From contig CAXUHF010000052.1 of assembly GCA_964250765.1 (NCBI GenBank), forward strand, positions 1 to 34,215: a DNA stretch of 34,215 nt. The letters run 5' to 3'. The notes below the pieces were generated by a model that was not told where the DNA came from, ran no database searches, and worked only from the letters and a program-made list of their open reading frames with translations. The DNA comes from JBBQVS01 sp964250765. GTDB taxonomy: Bacteria > Chloroflexota > Ktedonobacteria > Ktedonobacterales > Ktedonobacteraceae. Each line of letters starts with the position of its first letter. The stretch's first letter is position 1. Shown here one piece after another: positions 6,600 to 15,842 of this stretch. A program made the position numbers and the translations under genes.

Positions 6600-9098
6600 C
6601 TATACATCTTCCTCAAACGCTTTTCGCGCTCGTCGTCGTCGCCATAACTTCACAACAAATGTTCCTACACGTTGGGGTATCCAGCGCAAGAAGGAGGGGT
6701 GACGTAGCACATAAAGAAAGAGACGTGGTTGGATGCGCCGCCAGAGTGACGGAAGTTCGTCAATTTCGCCTGACCGCAAAGGATGTTCAGAACTTTGCGG
6801 ATCAGCCCATTTGTCGCGTACGTAAATGTCACCTAGACGCTCTAGTACAAGCGTATCCTCTGGCGTAGAAAGAGAGGCAACACCTTGAATATACTCATAG
6901 GGCGTCTGCGATTGTTGTAGTTTTATGCCGGCCCAGTTTGCTAATAGACATAAACGTCCATACAATTGCGTCGAGAGGCTGTATTTACGGAAGAGACGCC
7001 GCCACCAGAGTAGAAAGAGTAGTATGCCGAAAAGTAGTAGCAGGACAATACTACCAAAAGCAGTACCAACTTGCTGACGCAATTGTCCCTGTGTTGTTGC
7101 TGTACTGCTATCAGCACTTGACGAGTCGTCGAGACCATTACGTTGCTGTCTACCACGTAGGTTGGGTGGAACAACAGCACCTCCGCTAGTCGCTCCACTT
7201 GCACTTCCGTTTTTACCACTGGCACTAAATTGATTGGGCAACGGACGGACAAATGTAGAGAAGCTTGCTGAAGGCTCAAAATTGACCCAACCATAGCCAG
7301 CAAAGTACACTTGCACCCAACTATGTGCATCGGTACCATGAACGACATATTGATGCGTCTTAGCATCATACGTTCCATTTGTGTAGCCAGCAACAACGCG
7401 TGCAGGAATACCAAGTTCACGAGCCATCACGACCATCGACGTAGAAAAGTAGTTACAAAAGCCTTTATGGTCGCTATTGTCGAAGAGAAACCATGAGACT
7501 CCTTCTTGACCCTCCGGCAGTTGGATGTCGGTACTATAAGAATAGTTCGTGCGAAAGAACGACTCCAAGGCAACAGCTTTATCATACATTGTTGTCGCGT
7601 GCGCCTCAGCGATAATTTGTTTTGTCTTCGTGGCAATGCGAGGATCGAGACCATCAGGCAAACTTGTGTAAGTGTCTACCATTTGTGAATTATAAACATT
7701 TGGATCAGATGGCCCATCATACTCTGGTGGAGCTACCGGAGCATTATCTGGCATAGGAACACCACGCAAGGTTTGTACATCTGCTGACGAAATTGTAGAC
7801 ACAACGGTATAGTGCGCCCCTGCACTAAAGCCAGCGTTTTGCCCCAACCATGCAATTACCGAACCATCTGCTTTACTTCGCAAGATGTTAGCAGGAGCAT
7901 TATAGGATGTGATATCAGAGGCTCCAGGGACATAGGGATACTGTTCATTGAGAGAACTGACAACGTTAATTTTTTCTGTAATCGTATGCGTCATTGTAGA
8001 CTCAGAAGTGTATATGTCCTTCGCTTTCCAGGGCAAGGTATCCGTAGTACCATTACTCCAGGTACTCCTACTTTTGAGATACGTATCGTAGTTCAGGGTT
8101 GCAAGATAGATCGGCTCGTTAGCAGTCGCACCTTGTACAGTGAAGGTAAGCACAGTATCGTGATTGAGATTTGGATTGCCGCCAAGTGTCAATGAGTCTC
8201 TGAAGTTGCCGTGATTGGATGGATTGGAGCCACCATTCAACGAGATGATACGGTTCCACGTATTTTCGGCCTGCTGCCACGGATTACTGCTAGAGTTCCA
8301 AATCTGCGCGGCAGTATCGTTTGTGTAAGAGCCAGGGAGCAGCCAAGAGAAGATGAGAATGCCGACTGAAATAATCGCACCCGCTTGCATCACGTCCCAG
8401 CCAATGTCATCGGGATAACGTAGACCATGCCGACGCCATCGACGCATCGACTCATATAGATTAAAGCGCAAGAGCAACAACAGTGACGCCATGAGGAACA
8501 CGACCAGAAAAATAATATAGCCAGGGTCCACACTACTGAGATTGATAAGTAGCACAATGGCATTTGCTACAATCATGAGCCAGGGATTACGTGCGCGATA
8601 GACCAGCCATGCACTGGTGTATGCGAGCACGAAGCCAAGTGAGAGAATAAAGAAGAGAAAAATTGCGTCATCATTGCCTGTACCGCCCGTGAAAGCAGTT
8701 GAAAGCCAGTGTTGTATGCCCGTAGTCAAAGCTGGCACACTTCCATGATAGAAGGCACCAGCAGTTTGCCAGAAGGAGAGCAGTAGACCAAAACCGAGTG
8801 AGACGATATGCACAACAAGTGTAGGCAAGCGTTTTTGCTTCGCAGCTACCACGCCTATAATCAATCCTAGAGCAGTTGTCAGGGTTAAGATGCTCAAGTG
8901 ATCAACCCAGCCAGCCGCTTGCACACACCAAACGGTGCAGTACACAACAATGGCAAGGAGGATTAGTGAAAACCAGCCTTCAGCAACGCCAATATGAATC
9001 TCACGGTGAGGAGACGCATTTTTGTAATCGGGGTTGTATTTTGGCTTATCGGAAATAATCTTTGCTAACCTGTGAATTGATGTTGACGTGTCGTGCAT
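6600..9098 (-). CDS. TgpA-like transmembrane transglutaminase
   Basis: This 832-residue membrane protein belongs to the TgpA/DUF3488 family. The N-terminal third has about six hydrophobic segments (roughly residues 40-260). A large outer region follows, with the transglutaminase core at about residues 500-620. The catalytic cysteine is C548 (GFCNYF) and the histidine H592 (DAHSW). The third position falls in NFEPSAS, so an acidic residue near 608 may serve. A Gly/Ser/Asn-rich linker, one more membrane helix (about 675-700) and a C-terminal DUF4129-like cytoplasmic tail complete it. It is the last gene of the moxR-DUF58-transglutaminase operon, 5 bp after DUF58. The family is thought to act on envelope proteins; the exact substrate is unknown. 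Confidence 0.93.
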   Translation of the reverse strand: MHDTSTSIHRLAKIISDKPKYNPDYKNASPHREIHIGVAEGWFSLILLAIVVYCTVWCVQAAGWVDHLSILTLTTALGLIIGVVAAKQKRLPTLVVHIVSLGFGLLLSFWQTAGAFYHGSVPALTTGIQHWLSTAFTGGTGNDDAIFLFFILSLGFVLAYTSAWLVYRARNPWLMIVANAIVLLINLSSVDPGYIIFLVVFLMASLLLLLRFNLYESMRRWRRHGLRYPDDIGWDVMQAGAIISVGILIFSWLLPGSYTNDTAAQIWNSSSNPWQQAENTWNRIISLNGGSNPSNHGNFRDSLTLGGNPNLNHDTVLTFTVQGATANEPIYLATLNYDTYLKSRSTWSNGTTDTLPWKAKDIYTSESTMTHTITEKINVVSSLNEQYPYVPGASDITSYNAPANILRSKADGSVIAWLGQNAGFSAGAHYTVVSTISSADVQTLRGVPMPDNAPVAPPEYDGPSDPNVYNSQMVDTYTSLPDGLDPRIATKTKQIIAEAHATTMYDKAVALESFFRTNYSYSTDIQLPEGQEGVSWFLFDNSDHKGFCNYFSTSMVVMARELGIPARVVAGYTNGTYDAKTHQYVVHGTDAHSWVQVYFAGYGWVNFEPSASFSTFVRPLPNQFSASGKNGSASGATSGGAVVPPNLRGRQQRNGLDDSSSADSSTATTQGQLRQQVGTAFGSIVLLLLFGILLFLLWWRRLFRKYSLSTQLYGRLCLLANWAGIKLQQSQTPYEYIQGVASLSTPEDTLVLERLGDIYVRDKWADPQSSEHPLRSGEIDELPSLWRRIQPRLFLYVLRHPSFLRWIPQRVGTFVVKLWRRRRARKAFEEDV

Positions 9099-9103
9099 AG
9101 CTC

Positions 9104-10315
9104 TTACCTTCGTTGCATACTACCTGCGTTGGGACCACTTTCAAGAACTTGAGCAATGTCTTCTCCACATTGTACACGCACTACTGGTATTCCGGCACCC
9201 TCTAACAGAGCCAGTGAGTCCTCGTCGGAAGGTTTGTCTTCAAATGATGTCGCATTCAGGCCAATAACAGCGACTTGCACTCCTCGGCGTTGTAGATGAC
9301 GCAGCCCTTCGTGCCAGTCACGTGAATTTGATGGTGTGATAATGACAGCAACGGTATTCCGTCCAAAATGGATCGCATCCAGAGCAAGAGCCTCTTTCAA
9401 ATCAGGGCCAGGGCCAGCTTTGACCACGGCAAGCAGTTCCAGCATGCGCTCAATCTGGCGTTCACCACGATCAAGATTCAGAAATTCACGTTGTCGTCCA
9501 TTGACGATCATACCGACAGAAAGGTCCTGACGTAACAAATAGTTCGTCACTGTTGCGGCAATCGAGACACCATATTCCTCCGTTGACTGCTCACCTTTAC
9601 CCGCTTGCACAGCACCATGCAAATCAAGAAAAATCCAGGCATCGACAGAGGGATCAAGATCAAATTCCTTCACCATCAGCTTATTATAATGCGCACTTGA
9701 ACGCCAGTGTATCCGATTGAGCGCATCACCATTCACATACTCACGAATTGTTGTTGCGTTAATGGTGGCTTGCAACGCACGACGTGAGTTTCTACCTCGT
9801 CCAGGCAAACCACCTGTAAAGAGCGCGAACGATGCAATGGGAAACACATGGGGAAGTACCATCAGTTCACGCGAAGTTGAAAGCATGATACGACGCCGAA
9901 AGAGACCAAAGGGATCGCCACTGGTCGCTGTGACAGGACCAAGCTGAAAGCGTCCACGCTGCTTACAAATACTACGTGCACGCCACATAGCCCGTTTGCG
10001 CCCACCCATACTGGCAACATACCCTGCTCGATGTCCTGGCAGATTTGAGCCATCAGCAATTTGTACCCATAGCTTGGGTAAGATACTCAGGTTATCGAGC
10101 ATGAGCCGCTCATCAAAGACCTCGCCTACCTGAATACGTCCACTTGTGACGGCACGTCGAAAGATCATTTTACGTAAACTGTAACGCGCCCATAACCAGG
10201 ATAGCACAAACAGAATTGTCAGGACGTAAGTGAGTACGTAGAGCACTTTCCAACCGCTACTGACAGAAAGAAAGGCTAGAACGAGAATCAGTAGAAGTGC
10301 TTGCCAGGGTCGCAT
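9104..10315 (-). CDS. DUF58 domain protein
   Basis: This 403-residue protein has two N-terminal membrane helices (about residues 5-40), a beta-rich region, and the DUF58 core. The core signature REYVNGDALNRIHWRSSA is near residues 190-210. It is followed by a von Willebrand A-like fold: DAWIFLDLHGA has the first strand but not the DxSxS metal site intact. The family is nearly always encoded next to MoxR ATPases and transglutaminase proteins, as here. It starts at an ATG just 3 bp after the moxR stop, with GGAAGGGG upstream, so it is co-transcribed. It probably forms a membrane complex with MoxR; the biochemical role is not established. Confidence 0.92.
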   Translation of the reverse strand: MRPWQALLLILVLAFLSVSSGWKVLYVLTYVLTILFVLSWLWARYSLRKMIFRRAVTSGRIQVGEVFDERLMLDNLSILPKLWVQIADGSNLPGHRAGYVASMGGRKRAMWRARSICKQRGRFQLGPVTATSGDPFGLFRRRIMLSTSRELMVLPHVFPIASFALFTGGLPGRGRNSRRALQATINATTIREYVNGDALNRIHWRSSAHYNKLMVKEFDLDPSVDAWIFLDLHGAVQAGKGEQSTEEYGVSIAATVTNYLLRQDLSVGMIVNGRQREFLNLDRGERQIERMLELLAVVKAGPGPDLKEALALDAIHFGRNTVAVIITPSNSRDWHEGLRHLQRRGVQVAVIGLNATSFEDKPSDEDSLALLEGAGIPVVRVQCGEDIAQVLESGPNAGSMQRR

Positions 10316-10318
10316 ACG

Positions 10319-11290
10319 CTAGCGTCCCCTTCCGCCACCAACCCATGCATTTGGCACAGGAATACTTTGCAAGATTTCGTCCAGAATGTTTGTTGACGTA
10401 ATCGCACGTACGCGAGCGGCGGGGGTCACGATGATGCGATGCGCTAATGTTGGTTTCGCCAAAAGTTTGATATCATCAGGAATAACATAACCACGACCAT
10501 GCATAGCTGCCAGTGCCTGTGACGCACGAAACAGTGCTAAAGAGCCTCTTGGACTTACACCGAGATAGATATTTTGATGGTTGCGCGTTGCGTTAGAAAT
10601 GGCAACAATGTATTCACGGATAGATGGATCGACGTGAATAGCACGGATCTGCTGCTGAATATGCACAAGTTCATCGGCAGTCATAATTTGAGCCAAATCT
10701 TCAAGTGGGTGATGATGTTGGTGGCTATCAAGGATATTGATTTCGTCAGCAGCCTTTGGATAGCCTAAACTGATATTCATCATAAAGCGGTCCAGTTGAG
10801 CTTCAGGTAAGGGAAAGGTACCTTCATATTCAATAGGATTCTGCGTTGCCATCACCATAAATGGCTCAGGAAGACGATGAGAAATACCATCAACCGTCAC
10901 TTGTGCTTCTTCCATTGCCTCTAAGAGGGCCGATTGCGTTTTAGGTGTCGCGCGATTGATTTCGTCGGCAAGCACGATCTGGGCCATAACGGGGCCTGGG
11001 CGGAACTCGAAGTTTCCAGTTTTTTGATTATAAATGGAGACACCTGAAACATCGCTCGGTAGCAGGTCAGGTGTGAACTGAATACGTTTAAAAGTACACC
11101 CGATAGAACGGGCAATAGCCTTGGTAAGAACGGTTTTGCCCACCCCTGGCACATCTTCAATTAAAATATGTCCATGACAAATGACTGCGATCAGGCTGAA
11201 TGCTACGGAGTCAGCCTTCCCGACGATAACTCGTTCAACGTTAGCGACCACATGTTGTACCGCGGTCGCCAAGTCTTGTACTGACTGCAT
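10319..11290 (-). CDS. MoxR family AAA+ ATPase
   Basis: This 323-residue ATPase of the AAA_3/MoxR class is a chaperone-like motor thought to remodel or activate partners with a von Willebrand A fold, such as DUF58 proteins. Walker A is EDVPGVGKT (about residues 49-57), Walker B VLADEINRA (about 110-118), sensor 1 VMATQNPIE, and SPRGSLALF precedes the C-terminal lid with arginines. A TTG at 11305 would add five residues, but the ribosome site TTGGAGAG overlaps that codon. The ATG at 11290, seven bases after GGAGAG, is clearly better. It heads the three-gene operon. No strong promoter is seen in the 300 bp upstream. Confidence 0.94.
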   Translation of the reverse strand: MQSVQDLATAVQHVVANVERVIVGKADSVAFSLIAVICHGHILIEDVPGVGKTVLTKAIARSIGCTFKRIQFTPDLLPSDVSGVSIYNQKTGNFEFRPGPVMAQIVLADEINRATPKTQSALLEAMEEAQVTVDGISHRLPEPFMVMATQNPIEYEGTFPLPEAQLDRFMMNISLGYPKAADEINILDSHQHHHPLEDLAQIMTADELVHIQQQIRAIHVDPSIREYIVAISNATRNHQNIYLGVSPRGSLALFRASQALAAMHGRGYVIPDDIKLLAKPTLAHRIIVTPAARVRAITSTNILDEILQSIPVPNAWVGGGRGR

Positions 11291-11543
11291 ACTATTTCTC
11301 TCCAACGAGGTGATTTGAGGATTTCCAATCTCAACGTATTAGCACCCATGTATATATGATAGGCTATTATGGTACCACAAAACGCCAAACGGCACGAGTA
11401 ATCTACTATCAAGTGGAAATACTTACCATACTACTACGCCTTTGTATGTCCCTTTGTTGCTATTTTCGCAACTAGCTTTTTATCCATAGACAATCATAGC
11501 AAAAAGTCTTGAAAAATGCTAAAAAATGCTTGTTTCGCACATA

Positions 11544-11572
11544 TCGACAGTGTGTTGAGGCTATGTTACACT
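11544..11572 (+). promoter_or_regulatory. Promoter of the Rpn-like pseudogene
   Basis: TCGACA (11544-11549) and TACACT (11567-11572) are 17 bases apart, and AGGAGG (11588-11593) follows before the ATG at 11605. The remaining part of the divergent gap 11291-11604 is AT-rich and shows no gene and no convincing moxR promoter. Confidence 0.5.
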
Positions 11573-11604
11573 AACATCAACATGTGTAGGAGGTCTGCGT
11601 AGTA

Positions 11605-12534
11605 ATGGCTGGTAAATGGGGCAGCACCTTAAAACAGCTTATCAAAATCAATCCACAACATTTTATTTCCTGGTTATTAGAGGGTGCACAGTATATTGGC
11701 GAATTATCGCCGCACCTCAATCGTAGTCTTGACATGGATGCACTTCATGAAGTTGCAGTGAATGACAAACATTTCGCTGTTCATATCGAATTTCAACGGC
11801 GTGCAGATGCTGACATGGCTAAGCGAGTTTGGGAATATAATGTGCTAGCCACTCGCTTTCTTGACTTTAGCGTTGTATCTTTTGTCATATATCTATAAGA
11901 GGATGGCATCGTAGCCTCATCGCCTTATATTCGGGAACATCCGATAGATGGTTCAGAACTTCATCATTTCAACTTTACAAATATAAAACTGTGGGAAATA
12001 CCAGTCGAGATACTGAAACATACGGAACTTGTAGCATTGCTACCGCTAGTTCCACTCACACAAAATGGCGCCACACGTGAAGCTATTGAAGATACAGTCA
12101 GCGATATAGAACAACTTGTAGAAGATGAAATTGTACGTAGAGACCTAGTTTCGCTAACGATAACCTTAGCATCACTTGCGTTTCTTGGCAAGAAAGAAGA
12201 GCAGGACTGGCTTGTAAGGAGATTTAGAATGCAACACGATATTCTATGGGATACACCTATCTATCAGCTAATTTTGGAAGAAGGCCGTGAGGAAGGGATT
12301 CAAAAAGGTATTGAACAGGCCAATCAAAAGAAGATACAGGATCAGCGTGTCCTGGTGCAACGTATAGTACAAACAAAATTCTCTAAGATTGCACGTCTTG
12401 CAATTGATAAGACAGAGGCAATAATAGACGAAAAAAAGCTTGAAGACCTTAATGTCTATATGAGTATTGCTCAAACCGAGGCCGACGCACGGCAATATCT
12501 CCTCGATATTGATAAGCAGGAGCCTAACGCATAG
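11605..12534 (+). pseudogene. Rpn family nuclease/putative transposase, one in-frame stop
   Basis: Two fragments, 11605-11898 and the rest up to 12534, lie in the same frame and are separated only by a TAA at 11896-11898. Read through, they make a 309-residue protein of the Rpn (PD-(D/E)XK recombination-promoting nuclease) family. The N-terminus is a nuclease domain with HIEFQRRADADMAKRVWEY (about residues 53-71), holding the E-x-Q catalytic pair. The C-terminus has the family's LILEEGREEGIQKGIEQ coiled-coil region. Codons after the stop keep good sense (DGIVASSPYIREHP), and no frameshift or other stop is present, so the lesion is recent or is read through. Promoter and AGGAGG site are intact. 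In related organisms these genes are highly copied and often broken. Confidence 0.85.
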
Positions 12535-12566
12535 AGCAGCAAGGTCTATACCCATACGAGCGATTA

Positions 12567-12575
12567 TGCTATTAT
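12567..12575 (+). promoter_or_regulatory. Extended -10 promoter, possibly leaderless
   Basis: TGC-TATTAT (12567-12575) is an extended -10 element lying only seven bases before the ATG at 12583. A start at the usual distance would fall on the ATG itself. No clear -35 and no good Shine-Dalgarno precede the gene, so a leaderless acylphosphatase transcript is plausible. Confidence 0.4.
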
Positions 12576-12582
12576 AGGCGAC

Positions 12583-12882
12583 ATGAGCCAGAATAATGAG
12601 AAAAAGACGATAGAAGAACTTCATGCAGTGGTGCATGGGTATGTGCAAGGCGTGGGCTTTCGCTACTTTGCCTCTCAAAAAGCACTGTCGCTTGGGTTGC
12701 GTGGCTATGCCCGTAACAGAGGAAGTGGAAGCGTGGAGGTTGTAGCACAAGGATCACACGGTGCTTTAGAAAATCTTCTGGTTGCTTTACGACAAGGACC
12801 TTCAGCCGCAGAGGTAGATGAGGTTGAGACGACGTGGCGCGAACCTACAGAACACCTCACTGGCTTTTCCATTCGATACTAA
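12583..12882 (+). CDS. acyP: Acylphosphatase
   Basis: This 99-residue cytoplasmic enzyme hydrolyses acyl phosphates such as acetyl phosphate and carbamoyl phosphate. The catalytic arginine is R27 in VQGVGFR, the loop that cradles the phosphate. The catalytic asparagine is N45 in GYARNRGSGSVEV. The length and the C-terminal FSIRY ending are normal. An N-terminal tail of about 12 polar residues precedes the fold. It lies 18 bp before gatC, so it is probably in one operon with gatCA. The ribosome site is weak; see the upstream -10 element. Confidence 0.95.
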   Translation: MSQNNEKKTIEELHAVVHGYVQGVGFRYFASQKALSLGLRGYARNRGSGSVEVVAQGSHGALENLLVALRQGPSAAEVDEVETTWREPTEHLTGFSIRY

Positions 12883-12900
12883 AATAATGAATGAGGACGA

Positions 12901-13197
12901 ATGACGATGATTGATCGCAAGACGGTAGAAAATGTAGCGAAACTCGCACGGTTGGGCATGAGTGAGGAAGATATTACGACTTTCCAACAGCAACTCTCGG
13001 TCATCCTGGAGAACATTAAGATATTGCAGGAAGCTGATGTCAGTGGTGTTTCGCCAACAGCGCATGCTTCTCGCCTGACCAGTGTGATGCGTGCCGACGT
13101 GCCACAACCATCATATCCACCAGAGGTATTGCTCGCAAATGCTCCCGATCAGGAAGATAACAGCTTGAAGGTTAACGCTGTGCTGGAGGGAGAATAA
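12901..13197 (+). CDS. gatC: Asp-tRNA(Asn)/Glu-tRNA(Gln) amidotransferase subunit C
   Basis: GatC is the small subunit that stabilises the GatCAB complex, which amidates mischarged Glu-tRNA(Gln) and Asp-tRNA(Asn). At 98 residues it has the usual length. VENVAKLARLGMSEEDI opens the helical hairpin, and VSGVSPTAHA(S)RLTSVMRADVPQPS is the conserved extended part that wraps the A subunit. LLANAPDQEDNSLKV is the family's C-terminal motif. The ATG follows GAGGACGA. Six bases separate it from gatA. Confidence 0.96.
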   Translation: MTMIDRKTVENVAKLARLGMSEEDITTFQQQLSVILENIKILQEADVSGVSPTAHASRLTSVMRADVPQPSYPPEVLLANAPDQEDNSLKVNAVLEGE

Positions 13198-13203
13198 AAC
13201 ACG

Positions 13204-14664
13204 ATGGCAGAATTATATACACTCACGATTCATGAAGCAGGCGGCTTGTTACGTCAAAAAAAGATTTCGTCCGTTGAGTTGACGCAGGCGCACCTGGATC
13301 GTATTCGCGCGGTAGAGGACAAAGTAAAGGCGTTCACACTTATCACGGATGAGTTGGCACTGAAACAGGCAGAAGAGGCAGATCGACGTATTGCTCGTGG
13401 CGAAGAACTTTCACCGCTAACAGGTATTCCAATAGCCATCAAAGATGTGATTTCCACGAAAGATATCACCACGACGGCTGGCTCACGTATGCTAGAACAT
13501 TTCAAACCTGTATATAACGCAACCGTCATGGAAAAGCTGAATGCGGCGGGTATTGTGATGGTGGGCAAGACCAACATGGACGAGTTCGCAATGGGATCGT
13601 CAACTGAGAACTCAGCATTTTTCAATACACACAATCCGTGGGACCTCGAACGTGCGCCGGGTGGTAGTAGTGGCGGCTCTGCTGCTGCGGTAGCGGCTGG
13701 TATGGCAATGGGTTCGTATGGTAGCGATACGGGTGGCTCTATTCGTCAACCCGCGTCACTTTGTAATGTGCTTGGTGTCAAGCCAACGTATGGGCGCGTC
13801 TCGCGTTATGGACTTATCGCGTTTGGCTCGTCGCTCGACCAAATTGGTCCGTTCGCACGCGATGCACGTGATGCAGCGTTGTTACTGCAAGCGATAGCAG
13901 GACGTGATGTACGAGATTCGACCAGTTCACCAATGCCCGTGCCTAACTACAGTGCTGGATTGAATGGCAGCATCAAGGGCATGAAACTTGGTGTGCCCGA
14001 AGAATATTGGGTCGAGGGAACACAACCGGAAGTCATCAAGATTGTACGAGAGAACATCGAGCAACTACGTGCAATGGGAGCCGAAATTATTGATGTTTCG
14101 CTTCCTCACACAAAATACGGTGTGTCTGCGTACTACATCATCGCACCAGCAGAGGCAAGCGCAAATCTCGCACGTTATGATGGAGTGAAATATGGTTATT
14201 CCTACCGTGATACTGACGACATGTGGGAAGCAATGGAAAAGACGCGTCAATATGGCTTTGGGGCTGAGGTAAAGCGACGTATCATGTTAGGAACCTATGC
14301 GCTTTCTTCTGGCTACTATGACGCCTACTACAAGCAAGCCGAAAAGGTGCGTTCACTGATCACACAAGATTTTGAGAGGGCATTTGAGAAGGTAGATGCA
14401 TTGGTCAGCCCTGCATCACCAACCATTGCATTTAAGCTAGGTGAGATTTCTGATCCCTATCAGATGTATCTACAAGACGTGTTCACCATTCCAGCAAACC
14501 TTGCAGGCATTAGCGGTATCTCCATTCCAGGTGGTTTCAGTCAAGGACTACCTGTTGGTCTACAACTTTTGGGACCCGCATTTGGTGAAGAAGTGATACT
14601 GCGCATTGCTGATGCTTTCGAGCGGGAGACAGATTATAATAAACAGTGGCCTAAAGACTTGTAA
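13204..14664 (+). CDS. gatA: Asp-tRNA(Asn)/Glu-tRNA(Gln) amidotransferase subunit A
   Basis: GatA is the glutaminase subunit of GatCAB: it releases ammonia from glutamine for use by GatB. The amidase signature is complete. The catalytic triad is K80 (IAIKDV), cis-serine S155 (in APGGSSGGSA) and nucleophile S179 (SDTGGSIRQPA), one residue offset from the well-studied enzymes. At 486 residues it is full length and ends in the usual ETDYNKQWP. It is the last gene of acyP-gatC-gatA; gatB is not in the window. A palindromic repeat follows 72 bp later. Confidence 0.97.
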   Translation: MAELYTLTIHEAGGLLRQKKISSVELTQAHLDRIRAVEDKVKAFTLITDELALKQAEEADRRIARGEELSPLTGIPIAIKDVISTKDITTTAGSRMLEHFKPVYNATVMEKLNAAGIVMVGKTNMDEFAMGSSTENSAFFNTHNPWDLERAPGGSSGGSAAAVAAGMAMGSYGSDTGGSIRQPASLCNVLGVKPTYGRVSRYGLIAFGSSLDQIGPFARDARDAALLLQAIAGRDVRDSTSSPMPVPNYSAGLNGSIKGMKLGVPEEYWVEGTQPEVIKIVRENIEQLRAMGAEIIDVSLPHTKYGVSAYYIIAPAEASANLARYDGVKYGYSYRDTDDMWEAMEKTRQYGFGAEVKRRIMLGTYALSSGYYDAYYKQAEKVRSLITQDFERAFEKVDALVSPASPTIAFKLGEISDPYQMYLQDVFTIPANLAGISGISIPGGFSQGLPVGLQLLGPAFGEEVILRIADAFERETDYNKQWPKDL

Positions 14665-14736
14665 CTCGGAGATAGCAATTTCGTGTGTGATTTCTACACA
14701 TGCAGATCGTTTATTCATTATATGAATGAGAATGTC

Positions 14737-14815
14737 ATGTAGGGGCTTTAATTCATTACGCCCTTATTGCCTTTAACCATTGGAACAAGGGCGTAATGAA
14801 TTAAAGCCCCTACAT
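14737..14815. repeat. Palindromic repeat with 29-bp perfect arms (TTTAATTCATTA core)
   Basis: Positions 14737-14765 and 14787-14815 are exact inverted copies of 29 bases around a 21-base loop. The arm ends in GTAGGGGC and has a TTTAATTCATTA core and an inner CGCCC. A close relative lies at 19264-19340 with different loop sequence, and worn relatives at 32614 and 32757. It sits between gatA and the carboxypeptidase gene, 72 bp past the gatA stop. It encodes nothing and could form a long hairpin that ends or stabilises the gatA transcript. Confidence 0.93.
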
Positions 14816-14855
14816 TCGACGTATTTTGACGCACATAGAACAGGTTGTAAGATTC

Positions 14856-15842
14856 ATGGTACGGCGTGTGATCGCTCTTTTTCTGCTTGCATTGGCACTT
14901 GTTATTCTTATTGTGACGCCGATTCTTGCGTTCACACCTGTAGGTGGTAGTGTAAGCGATGTACTTGGATTGACGCCACCGACACCGACCGCTACTCCTG
15001 TACCCTTTGTGCCAACACCTGTACCTTCACCTTCACCTGTATTGACCGTCAAAGGTCTACCACCAACTCTTACTTCAAGTACAGCGTATCTTGAAGACAT
15101 GGATGACGGAAATGTGCTTGTCAACATTCAGGGTGACAAGCCAGTGCCGATGGCAAGCATTACAAAGATTATGACTGCGGTCATTGCGGTACAAACGGGC
15201 AATCTTGACCAGGGCATTACTGTCAAGCAAGATGCGATAGATGAGGTGACGTTACATAATGGAAGCAGTGCCTTCCTACAAGTTGGCGACGTGGTGCCAC
15301 TTAAGTATTTGCTCTATGGCTTGCTGTTGCCATCGGGCGATGATGCAGCAATAGCTATTGCCGATGGTCTCGCAGGTTCATCCGGCAAATTTGTGCAAAG
15401 AATGAATCTCTTTGCTTATCGTCTCCATCTGTATCAGACGCATTATACAAATCCTGATGGTTTGACACCTGACAATGAAACAAATCCTAATCACTACACC
15501 ACTGCTGCTGATCTCGTACGTTTAGCGCGATACGCAATGTCACTTCCGCTATTCGCACAAATTGTTCAGACACCAACATATACACTTGCCGCAAATGGAC
15601 AGCATCACAAGTATACCTGGAAAACCACCAATGATTTGCTAAGTATATATCCGGGAATGACAGGTATCAAAACAGGCCACACTGTTGAGGCTGGTTGGTG
15701 TTTATTATTTGCGGCAACAAGGGCTGGTCATCACTTGATAGGGGTTGTATTACATAGCGATACATCACAAGGGCGCTTTGACGATGCCAAAGTATTACTA
15801 AACTGGGGATTTAGTTTGCCTGTGTTGCCACCTACACGGTAG
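14856..15842 (+). CDS. D-alanyl-D-alanine carboxypeptidase (S11 family)
   Basis: This membrane-anchored penicillin-binding protein trims the terminal D-Ala from peptidoglycan stem peptides on the outer face. One N-terminal hydrophobic segment (about residues 5-25) anchors it. A Pro/Thr-rich spacer (about 38-60) follows, then the S11 domain. The active site has S101-x-x-K104 (SITK) and K272-T-G. The middle motif is S160-G-D rather than the usual SxN. From the ATG at 14856 the protein is 328 residues; a TTG at 14826 would add ten, but neither start has a strong ribosome site. The stop TAG is part of the palindromic repeat that begins at 15838. Confidence 0.9.
   Translation: MVRRVIALFLLALALVILIVTPILAFTPVGGSVSDVLGLTPPTPTATPVPFVPTPVPSPSPVLTVKGLPPTLTSSTAYLEDMDDGNVLVNIQGDKPVPMASITKIMTAVIAVQTGNLDQGITVKQDAIDEVTLHNGSSAFLQVGDVVPLKYLLYGLLLPSGDDAAIAIADGLAGSSGKFVQRMNLFAYRLHLYQTHYTNPDGLTPDNETNPNHYTTAADLVRLARYAMSLPLFAQIVQTPTYTLAANGQHHKYTWKTTNDLLSIYPGMTGIKTGHTVEAGWCLLFAATRAGHHLIGVVLHSDTSQGRFDDAKVLLNWGFSLPVLPPTR

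Noticed and set aside
12037..12534. Separate plus-strand gene
   Set aside because: It is in the same frame as 11605-11898 and is the C-terminal part of the same Rpn-like gene after one stop codon.
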